This document shows, piece by piece, positions 44,539-51,365 of a stretch of DNA of 64,000 nt; positions within the stretch are counted from its first letter, which is position 1, and each line of letters starts with the position of its first letter. The stretch is taken from positions 62,001 to 126,000 of the forward strand of contig WBUK01000009.1 of assembly GCA_008933765.1 (NCBI GenBank), written 5' to 3'. The notes under the pieces were generated by a model. It ran no database searches. It had not been told where the DNA came from and worked only from the letters and a program-made list of their open reading frames with translations. This DNA is from Ignavibacteriaceae bacterium. Lineage in GTDB: Bacteria > Bacteroidota > Ignavibacteria > Ignavibacteriales > Ignavibacteriaceae. A program made the translations under genes and the position numbers.

Positions 44539-45192
44539 ATGACTGAAAAAGTTATAGCAATCGTAGGTATGGGTGGTGGGATTTCTTACGGCGTTGCCTT
44601 GAAATTTGGAAGACAGAACTTTACCATTGCAATGATCGGCAGAACGGGTAAAAAACTGCGTGAATACAAAGATATGCTCGAAGCTGAAGGTATCAGGTCT
44701 GAGTTTTATATCGGAAATGCAGCAGATGAATATTCACTCATAGATGCGCTTCGCCGAATAGAGGATGAATTAGGCACGCCCGATGTTTTGCTTTATAATG
44801 TTTCACATCAGGCAAAGCAACCCCTTTTGGAAGTTAACACCGAAGAAATGATTCATGATTATAAAATGAATGTCTTGGGAGCGATTATTTCCGCAAAAGA
44901 AGTTATTCCCGGAATGAAAGTACGCGGACACGGTTGCATTTTACTTACCGGTGGCGGATTTGCACTCTACCCCGATCCTAACTTTGGCTCTTTGGCGCTC
45001 GGGAAGGCAGGAATCAGGCACCTTAACCTGCTTCTCTCAAGAGCAGTTGAAGGAACAGGAATTATTACCGGTACGGTTACCATTTGCGGTATTGTGAACG
45101 CATCGAACCCTGTGCATAACCCCACAAACATTGCTGCTCAGTTTTGGGAAATTTATTCCTCCGGGAAAAACGGTGCTGAAATCATCCTGTAA
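44539..45192 (+). CDS. SDR-family protein with altered catalytic site
   Basis: A 217-residue Rossmann-fold short-chain dehydrogenase-like protein. The N-terminal GMGGGISYGVALKFG replaces the usual TGxxxGIG, AMIGRTGKKL follows the second strand and LYNVS takes the place of NNAG. The expected Tyr of YxxxK is absent: the region reads PNFGSLALGKAGIRHL, with Leu four residues before Lys. It may be a non-catalytic NAD(P)-binding protein or use another acid/base. The gene stands alone, with no operon partner within 160 bp on either side. Confidence 0.8.
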   Translation: MTEKVIAIVGMGGGISYGVALKFGRQNFTIAMIGRTGKKLREYKDMLEAEGIRSEFYIGNAADEYSLIDALRRIEDELGTPDVLLYNVSHQAKQPLLEVNTEEMIHDYKMNVLGAIISAKEVIPGMKVRGHGCILLTGGGFALYPDPNFGSLALGKAGIRHLNLLLSRAVEGTGIITGTVTICGIVNASNPVHNPTNIAAQFWEIYSSGKNGAEIIL

Positions 45193-45362
45193 TTTAATTG
45201 TGTTGCGTTGGGATTCTTTCAGAGTTAAATGAGTATCTATTAAAGGTATGTTGATATTTTTTTAATTTTCAGCAATTTGAAATTACATCATAAATCGACA
45301 GTAGCAACAGGAACAACAGGAACACATATAAACTCACAGAAAGACAGAGAAATAACGGAAGT

Positions 45363-45890
45363 ATGATAATGTTGAAACATAGTTCTAATTTCTTAATCCT
45401 TTTATTAAGTTTGCTGCTTATAAACGGTTGCGATACACAGAAGCCGATGACCGATGAAGCTATTGTTGTCAGTGTAACAGACGGCGATACTTTTAAGGCG
45501 ATGTTCAAAGGGAAAAAGGAAAAAATCAGACTGATAGGAATCGATACCCCTGAATCGTCCCGCAACCCGAAAGCTAAGAAAGATGCCCAAAAATCGAGGC
45601 AGAAATTGGATGAGATTATTGCTATGGGGAAAGAAGCCACTAAATTTGCCCGTAAACTTCTCAGAGCAGGTGATAAGGTTAAACTTGAGTTCGATGTTTC
45701 CGAAAGGGATAAATACGGGCGTTTACTTTGCTATGTCTATCTGAAAGACGGCAGAATGCTGAACGAAGTGATGGTGAAAGAAGGGTATGCCTATGTTATG
45801 ACCTATCCGCCGGATGTTAAATATCAGCAGAAGTTTTTGGCTGCGTTTAAGTATGCCCGTGAAAACAATAAGGGGCTGTGGGGCATGTAA
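45363..45890 (+). CDS. Thermonuclease (SNase)-domain lipoprotein
   Basis: A 175-residue protein with a lipobox ending at Cys23 (LLINGC), then an SNase OB-fold nuclease: VTDGDTFKA (Ca/active-site Asp), IRLIGIDTPES (Arg-Ile-Asp-Thr-Pro-Glu), and ERDKYGRLLCYVYL with the second catalytic Arg. It is anchored on the envelope, probably degrading extracellular or periplasmic DNA/RNA for nutrient or defence use. GGAAG precedes ATG 45363; a second ATG two codons later is possible. A terminator follows. Confidence 0.92.
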   Translation: MIMLKHSSNFLILLLSLLLINGCDTQKPMTDEAIVVSVTDGDTFKAMFKGKKEKIRLIGIDTPESSRNPKAKKDAQKSRQKLDEIIAMGKEATKFARKLLRAGDKVKLEFDVSERDKYGRLLCYVYLKDGRMLNEVMVKEGYAYVMTYPPDVKYQQKFLAAFKYARENNKGLWGM

Positions 45891-45941
45891 AAGGGGGGCA
45901 GAAAAGGATTTGTAAATATGGAACTTTTGGTGAAATAAAGC

Positions 45942-45973
45942 GAAGGCTGCCAGGAAGGCAGCCTTCATATTTT
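45942..45973 (+). terminator. Hairpin terminator after the nuclease gene
   Basis: Perfect 10-bp stem GAAGGCTGCC / GGCAGCCTTC (45942-45951, 45957-45966), loop AGGAA, followed by ATATTTT. Confidence 0.85.
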
Positions 45974-46013
45974 CCCCACATTCCCCTGAGAGGGTTTAAC
46001 CCCGAATTTATTT

Positions 46014-46157
46014 GTTATACTTTATAAGATGAAGTGAGTACACAAAACCCCGGACATTCGTGTTATACTTTACAAGATAAAGTGAAAACCCCGATACCCG
46101 GACTTTGATGTTATACTTTATAAGGTTAAGTGCGAACCTAAACCCTAAAACCCTTAA
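46014..46157. repeat. Three 48-bp repeats upstream of the WYL regulator
   Basis: GTTATACTTTA(T/C)AAG begins at 46014, 46062 and 46110, exactly 48 bp apart; each is followed by a GAAGTGAG/AAAGTGAA/TAAGTGCG variant and an AACCCC-like block. Each core contains the near-palindrome TTATA-CTT-TATAA (the middle copy has one mismatch). The array ends about 85 bp before the regulator ATG, a position suited to operator sites. Confidence 0.85.
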
Positions 46158-46240
46158 TTGTTTTATTTACCGGTTCAAATTTAACTTTGAAGCAGCCTGA
46201 ATTTTCAATCATTGAATGATAAAAATTACAAGAAAATTTT

Positions 46241-47065
46241 ATGAAAGATTTTTTATCCGATAACCTACGTCGCACCGAGTTACTTGCCCGTTTAATGAAC
46301 GGTGAAAAACTTTCTATACTTGATTTGGCACTTGAATATGAAGTGAGTGAAGTAACGATTAACCGTGATCTCAAATACTTGAGATTTGCCGGGCTACAAA
46401 TCTACAGCAGAAAGAAAATTTTAATATTAGACCATGCACCTGAGACTGAATTGCTGACGGGTTACCTCGCTGAGTACCTTGCATTCAAATTAAACCGGAG
46501 ATTGTTGTTCACGCAACTTCAGGCAGTTCACGCAGCGGGGATGAGTGATTTGTTCCAGATTCTCACCCTTTGTGCAAAAGCAGTTGATGAAAACCGCAGG
46601 ATACACTTCAGATATGAAAGAATAACAGACGATATTGAAAATGAGTACATCGTAAAACCACTTGAACTGAAACTTAACGAATATAATTGGTCGTTAATTG
46701 CCGTGAAAGAAGGGGAAAACATCGAGAAATTGTTCTATTTGAGCAGAATTAAGGAAATAGAACTGTTAAAACCAACACAAGCGCCGGAAGAAGATTTGGT
46801 AAGACAACCAATTTTTCCGATTGTCCTCCGGTTCTCACCGATGAGCAGAAACAGCATTTATTCAAAAATTTGGTTTCAAAATTTTCAACTTATTGAGGAA
46901 GCGGATGGATATATCACACTGAAAACCGAAAGTGAAATAACGAAAAGGCTGGCGAGTTGGTGCCTTCGCTGGGAAGATAATATCGAGATAATTTCACCTG
47001 AAGAGCTTAAAGTAAAAGTTCGAACAATGGTTGAAAAGTTTAATTCCGTTAACAGGCTTTTTTAA
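46241..47065 (+). CDS. WYL-domain transcriptional regulator
   Basis: A 274-residue protein. The N-terminal winged helix-turn-helix (HTH_11/DeoR-like; RRTELLARLMNGEKLSILDL, EVSEVTINRDLKYL) is followed by a WYL domain at about 120-185 (ENRRIHFRYERI, IVKPLELKLNEYNWSLIAVK), where NWSL takes the place of WYL, and a C-terminal WCX-like region. WYL proteins sense nucleotides or other ligands and often control defence or DNA-damage genes; no such system is nearby. Three 48-bp repeats with palindromic cores sit upstream, suggesting autoregulation. Its 3' end is tandemly duplicated after the stop. Confidence 0.85.
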   Translation: MKDFLSDNLRRTELLARLMNGEKLSILDLALEYEVSEVTINRDLKYLRFAGLQIYSRKKILILDHAPETELLTGYLAEYLAFKLNRRLLFTQLQAVHAAGMSDLFQILTLCAKAVDENRRIHFRYERITDDIENEYIVKPLELKLNEYNWSLIAVKEGENIEKLFYLSRIKEIELLKPTQAPEEDLVRQPIFPIVLRFSPMSRNSIYSKIWFQNFQLIEEADGYITLKTESEITKRLASWCLRWEDNIEIISPEELKVKVRTMVEKFNSVNRLF

Positions 47066-47216
47066 TTTCAACTTCCCCCACGCCCAACTTCGCCACATAC
47101 ACGAAAAGTTTAATTCCGTTAACAGGCTTTTTTAATTCCAACTTCCCCCACGCCCAACTTCGCCACATACACGAAAAGTTTAATTCCGTTACCAATTCTT
47201 TTTAATTCTCACTTCA
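47033..47216. repeat. 70-bp tandem repeat of the WYL gene's 3' end
   Basis: GAAAAGTTTAATTCCGTTAA begins at 47033, 47103 and 47173 (period 70; the third copy reads ...GTTACC). The first copy contains the last ten codons and stop of the WYL gene; the second is nearly identical over its full 70 bp, and the third decays after about 40 bp. Confidence 0.95.
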
Positions 47217-47434
47217 AATATAGATTTGAAAAAACTACGGTCTAAAGGTATAATTATATTAAAGAATGGTTCTAATTTCCGGTAATAATGTAAAAAATTG
47301 TCACTATTTTAAAAAATTACTAAAATTTTTTTAATAAAATTTGTGTGTTAACGGAACTATCCGTAATTTTAATACTGTTCTGTTATTATTCTCCTACCTA
47401 CTGTTATCTATTCATTAAAAAGTTGAGTGATAAA
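47217..47434. other. AT-rich leader before the T9SS cargo gene
   Basis: No gene is evident. A small dyad ACGGA-ACTA-TCCGT (47351-47364) is followed by AATTTTAAT and could be a leader hairpin. The cargo gene's frame is open from 47345 but the signal peptide logic places its start at 47435. Confidence 0.4.
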
Positions 47435-48979
47435 TTGAAAAAATTCTTACTTCTCATGTTGGTGGTTGCTTTTTCCACAACTGCATTCTCTCAATCCTAT
47501 TCATGGGTGAGAAAACAAACCGGCAGCAGCCTTGGCTTTCCAATAGCGGCTGATAAATACAACTCAGACCATATTTACTACGGCAGCAATGCAACTATTT
47601 ATAAAAGTTACGACCGTGGTGAATCTTTTTCAACTTGGGGTACTGCAATTCCCGGCTCTTACAGTGTAAAGACTATGCTTACTACTGCCAAAGACCGCGA
47701 TGTTATGATTGTTGCAGTGGAAGGTTCAGGTACCACAAACGATAAAATCGTGAAAACTACGGATGCCGGGCAAACCTGGACTACTACCCTGGGTGGTTTA
47801 ACATTCTCATATTTTGGGATACCGATGACCCCCGACCACAACCACCCCGATACCATCTACACAATGAGCAACCACACTTTTTATAAATCAACTGATTTTG
47901 GAAGTACCTGGAGTGTTGTGAGCAACCCCACTCAGTTTGATGCTCCCTGTGATATTGAAGTTTTTCCGGATAGCTCACACATAATTTTGGTAGGTGATAA
48001 CACTAGCGGAATTTTCAGATCAACTGATTACGGGGTTACCTGGACTTTATCGTATTACACTTCCGGTGAAATACCAACCATCTTTATCGATAAAAGAACC
48101 CACACTGCCTGGGCAACCAAATGGGGAGGTGGCGGCGGTTTGTTAAAATCAACAGATTTCGGGCAAACATGGACTCTCTACACCTACTTCCAAGGGAAAA
48201 ACATGTGGGGTGTTTCTGTGGCACCTGAAAATTCCGACTTTATTATGGCTGGTGAGTATTCAGGCAGCAGAATTTATATCAGCAAAGACGGAGGGCAAAA
48301 CTGGATTGTAACTACCCTTAGTGCAAGCAACTATTGCATTGCAATTTTCGATTCTTTAACAATTTTTGCCGCACAATCGCCCGGAATTTTCAAAGCGAAT
48401 GTGCCTTATGTGCCCGTTGAGCTTTCTTCTTTCTATGCAACGGTTATTGATCAGGAGGTTAGCCTCGGGTGGTCAACCGCAACGGAGCTAAACAACGCAC
48501 GGTTCGAAATTGAAAGAACACAAAAAGGTGATTCTGATGGCTGGATTAAAATCGGAGAAATTGAAGGACACGGAACCACCACTTCACCAAAAAGATATTT
48601 GTACACCGACCGACCTGAAATTACAGGCACCTATCTTTATCGGTTAAAACAAGTTGACTATGATGGCTCTTTTGAATATTCGAACGAAATTGAAGTAACC
48701 ACAGAGCTGCCGAAAGTATTCTCACTTTCGCAGAACTATCCTAATCCGTTTAATCCATCCACAAACTTTGCGTTCACGCTGCCCGAACAGAGTGAGGTTA
48801 CACTTTCGGTCTTCAACATTACGGGTGAAGAAGTGGCAAAAGTTATCGATAGTAAAGTGCTTCCTGCCGGAAACCATTCGCTTGAGTTCAATGCGAGCAA
48901 CTTAAACTCCGGCGTGTATCTTTACAGATTATCAGCCGGCGGCAAATCGATAACTAAGAAATTTACGCTTCTTAAGTAA
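47435..48979 (+). CDS. T9SS-secreted beta-propeller (sialidase/BNR-like repeats) protein
   Basis: About 514 residues from TTG 47435 (MKKFLLLMLVVAFSTTAFSQ), which gives a normal signal peptide; an upstream start at 47345 would add 30 untypical residues. Residues about 25-330 hold repeated Asp-box-like units (YKSYDRGESFSTW, VKTTDAGQTWTT, YKSTDFGSTWSV, FRSTDYGVTWTL, LKSTDFGQTWTL, ISKDGGQNWIV), the BNR/Vps10-type propeller. Then a fibronectin-like module (VELSSFYATV ... LYRLKQVDYDG) and a T9SS sorting domain (QNYPNPFNPSTNFAF ... GVYLYRLSAG). Exported to or anchored at the surface; ligand unknown. Confidence 0.85.
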   Translation: MKKFLLLMLVVAFSTTAFSQSYSWVRKQTGSSLGFPIAADKYNSDHIYYGSNATIYKSYDRGESFSTWGTAIPGSYSVKTMLTTAKDRDVMIVAVEGSGTTNDKIVKTTDAGQTWTTTLGGLTFSYFGIPMTPDHNHPDTIYTMSNHTFYKSTDFGSTWSVVSNPTQFDAPCDIEVFPDSSHIILVGDNTSGIFRSTDYGVTWTLSYYTSGEIPTIFIDKRTHTAWATKWGGGGGLLKSTDFGQTWTLYTYFQGKNMWGVSVAPENSDFIMAGEYSGSRIYISKDGGQNWIVTTLSASNYCIAIFDSLTIFAAQSPGIFKANVPYVPVELSSFYATVIDQEVSLGWSTATELNNARFEIERTQKGDSDGWIKIGEIEGHGTTTSPKRYLYTDRPEITGTYLYRLKQVDYDGSFEYSNEIEVTTELPKVFSLSQNYPNPFNPSTNFAFTLPEQSEVTLSVFNITGEEVAKVIDSKVLPAGNHSLEFNASNLNSGVYLYRLSAGGKSITKKFTLLK

Positions 48980-48999
48980 GGATTAAATAACGATTGATT

Positions 49000-49090
49000 A
49001 AGGCACTTAAAGTTAAGCACTCGAAACAAGGTACTTAAATTTAAATGCTTGAATTAAGGCATTAAAAGTAAAGCACTTAAAATAAGGCAC
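49000..49090. repeat. 28-bp tandem repeat upstream of the CxCH protein genes
   Basis: AAGG(C/T)A(C/T) starts at 49000, 49028, 49056 and 49084, exactly 28 bp apart, each followed by variants of TTAAA-N-TTAA-GCACT. It fills almost the whole spacer between two T9SS cargo genes and ends 5 bp before the next ATG. There are no spacers, so it is not a CRISPR array. Confidence 0.88.
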
Positions 49091-49094
49091 AAAG

Positions 49095-50153
49095 ATGAAA
49101 AAAGCCATTTATTATCTCTCGGTTTTCTTTACGGTTACTGCGATGGTTACCGGAGGGGTTCTTTACAGCACCGGTGAAACCGGAGCGACAACTCTTAATG
49201 GCGACGGCTGCGTCTGCCATGGACCCGATATGGATCCTTCAGTTAATGTGAAGATTTGGGGACCCGCGGAAGTTACTCCGGGCAGCACCAACAATTATAT
49301 TGTCAGCATAAAAGGTGGGCCTGCTGTTAAAGGTGGGTTCAACACCGCAGTCCGGTTTGGTTCTTTATCAGTAACCGACGCCGGAGTACAAAAGATAGCC
49401 GACGAGCTAACCCACAACAGTGCGCGTTCGTTTGGGGCGGGGGATTCAGTATCCTGGGCATTTTCGTACACAGCCCCGGGAAGTGAAGGGTACGACACGA
49501 TTTACGCAGTCGGTAACAGTGTAAACGGAAACGGCAATCCGGCGGGCGATGCCTGGAACTTTGCGCCAAATTTTGCCGTGCACATCAGCCAGGTGGTGCC
49601 GGTGGAATTTGTATCTTTCACAGCCAGTGCGATTTCAGGAAGTGTCGTGCTCGAATGGTCAACCGCTACCGAAACCAACAACTCCCGCTTTGAAATTGAA
49701 AAAATGGTAAGTAATAGCTGGAAAACAATCGGTACAGTTAAAGGTAACGGCACAACAACAAAAACATCACATTATAGTTTTACGGATAAAAATGCAACCG
49801 CCGGGGTACAGCAATATCGTTTAAAGCAGATAGATTATTCGGGTGCGTTTGAATATTCCGCTGTGGTTAAAGCTGATGTTTCCGCACCAAACGAATACTC
49901 TTTGGCGCAGAACTACCCTAATCCTTTCAACCCGGAAACTGTTATTTCGTTTTCTTTACCGGAGGCAGCAAACGCAAAGCTTACGGTTTTCTCGCTAAGT
50001 GGTGAAAAAGTTGCTGAATTGGTTAACAGTGAACTTCCTGCCGGAGCGCACACCGTTAAATTTAGTGCAGCAGCACTTCCAAGCGGAGTATATTTCTACC
50101 GTTTGGAGGCGGGAAATATTTCTCTAACGAAAAAAATGATTCTTTCGAAGTAA
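49095..50153 (+). CDS. T9SS-sorted surface protein with a CxCH motif (choice-of-anchor V-like)
   Basis: A 352-residue protein: signal region to about residue 28, then LNGDGCVCHGPD with Cys39, Cys41 and His42, then a Reeler-like/choice-of-anchor V beta domain (about 45-170; VTPGSTNNYIVSIKGGPAVKG, GFNTAVRFGSLS), a fibronectin-like module (about 173-265) and a T9SS type A sorting domain (AQNYPNPFNPETVISFSL ... GVYFYRLEAG). The Cys-x-Cys-His motif sits where related domains carry a CxxCH-like site. It could bind one heme c or a metal. The next gene is a shorter paralogue with the same motif, and multiheme cytochromes follow. Confidence 0.82.
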   Translation: MKKAIYYLSVFFTVTAMVTGGVLYSTGETGATTLNGDGCVCHGPDMDPSVNVKIWGPAEVTPGSTNNYIVSIKGGPAVKGGFNTAVRFGSLSVTDAGVQKIADELTHNSARSFGAGDSVSWAFSYTAPGSEGYDTIYAVGNSVNGNGNPAGDAWNFAPNFAVHISQVVPVEFVSFTASAISGSVVLEWSTATETNNSRFEIEKMVSNSWKTIGTVKGNGTTTKTSHYSFTDKNATAGVQQYRLKQIDYSGAFEYSAVVKADVSAPNEYSLAQNYPNPFNPETVISFSLPEAANAKLTVFSLSGEKVAELVNSELPAGAHTVKFSAAALPSGVYFYRLEAGNISLTKKMILSK

Positions 50154-50154
50154 A

Positions 50155-50973
50155 ATGAAAAAGCTACAAATAGCGGTAATTATTTTATCGTTTGGTTTCA
50201 TTGGTTTTAGAATAATCGACCCTCCGAAGCATTCAACGGAGAATACCGAGCTAATTCAGTGTACACAGTTGAACGGCGACGGATGTGTTTGCCACACGAT
50301 CGATGAAAGCCCTTTGGTTCTCACTTGGGTTGAAGGTCCGCATGATCTTCTTGCCGGTGAAACCGCTTTGTATAAAGTTTATGTTTCAGGAGGACCGGCT
50401 CTTGGCGGTGGCTTCAATGTCGCGGCAAGATATGGTGAATTGGCGGCGGTTGATTCAACCGTTAAATACCTTGACCATGAACTGACTCAAATGTATCCGA
50501 GACCTTTCCCTCAGGGCGCCACTTCTATTTACTGGGAGTTCTCTTACACAGCCCCAACGGATAAAAGACAGGATACTATCTATTCTTGCGGGCTTAGCAC
50601 AAATCACGATCTGAAACCGAATGCCTACGATCTTTGGTCTTACGGTCCGAAATTTGTCGTGGATATTAGGCACTCGCCAACGAGTGTGGATGAAACGCAG
50701 CAAATTGCAACCGACTTCAAGTTGATTGGAAATTATCCAAATCCGTTTAACCCATCTACCACCGTTAAGTTTTCTTTGCCTTCAGCAACGGAAGTTGAAA
50801 TGTTGGTTTACAATGTTGCGGGTGATCTTGTTTCGCGGGTATCTCCTACTTATTTACCGGCGGGTGAGAACTCATTCAGTTTCAATGCGGGTTCGTTACC
50901 CAGCGGAGTGTATTTTTACAGGATAATTGCGGGTGAGGCATTTTTAACCGGCAAAATGATTTTGTCGAAGTAG
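50155..50973 (+). CDS. Paralogous T9SS-sorted CxCH protein
   Basis: A 272-residue protein with a one-base gap from its paralogue. Signal/anchor region to about 22, LNGDGCVCHTID with Cys44, Cys46 and His47, the same Reeler-like domain (LLAGETALYKVYVSGGPALGGG, FNVAARYGELAAVD) and a T9SS sorting domain (GNYPNPFNPSTTVKFSL ... GVYFYRIIAG). It lacks the fibronectin-like module of its neighbour. Conservation of GDGCVCH between two diverged paralogues argues that the motif is functional rather than a sequencing error. Confidence 0.82.
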   Translation: MKKLQIAVIILSFGFIGFRIIDPPKHSTENTELIQCTQLNGDGCVCHTIDESPLVLTWVEGPHDLLAGETALYKVYVSGGPALGGGFNVAARYGELAAVDSTVKYLDHELTQMYPRPFPQGATSIYWEFSYTAPTDKRQDTIYSCGLSTNHDLKPNAYDLWSYGPKFVVDIRHSPTSVDETQQIATDFKLIGNYPNPFNPSTTVKFSLPSATEVEMLVYNVAGDLVSRVSPTYLPAGENSFSFNAGSLPSGVYFYRIIAGEAFLTGKMILSK

Positions 50974-51365
50974 ATATTATAGTTATTTTTGGAATGCCGT
51001 AACATTACATTGGATTGATGCAACGGTTTTTTTCGAAAGCAAGTAACAACTATTTTCGGAAAAGAAATAACTATTTTCGAAAGGAATTAATAGTTACTTT
51101 TGGTGAGATTGTAACGGTTACCGTCGGTTGCGTTGATTGCCGGGTGTGTTAACTGTTTTACATTTTCGCCGGTAGTTGATGGCCGGTAGATATGCTTTTT
51201 CTGATTATCAACTGATTAATGACTGACTAACGATTGTTTGATGAAAAAGCAACAATAATCGTTCTATAATAGAAACAGTTGAATTAACGATAAGAGGATC
51301 GGCGCTTTGGCACCGATCCTCTTAAGTTATTCATTCACTCATCTATCAACTATTTAGAAGCTTTT
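50974..51365. other. Spacer between convergent genes with short repeats
   Basis: No gene is evident in these 392 bp. AACTATTTTCG(G)AAA(A/G)G occurs twice 21 bp apart near 51048 and 51069, with a related GTTACTTTTGG near 51092. The only strong structure is the hairpin at 51292-51323, listed separately. Confidence 0.5.
51292..51323. terminator. Hairpin between convergent genes, probable terminator
   Basis: Perfect 11-bp stem AAGAGGATCGG / CCGATCCTCTT (51292-51302, 51313-51323) with further partial pairing in the loop. No T-run on either side, so the terminator call rests on its strength and its position between convergent genes. Confidence 0.6.

Noticed and set aside
47345-47434. Extended N-terminus for the beta-propeller T9SS cargo protein
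   Set aside because: The extra 30 residues precede a complete signal peptide beginning at TTG 47435 and look like translated leader.
49201-49230. Sequencing error turning CxxCH into CxCH
   Set aside because: The same GDGCVCH occurs in frame in the adjacent paralogue with different codons, so an indel error in both is unlikely.
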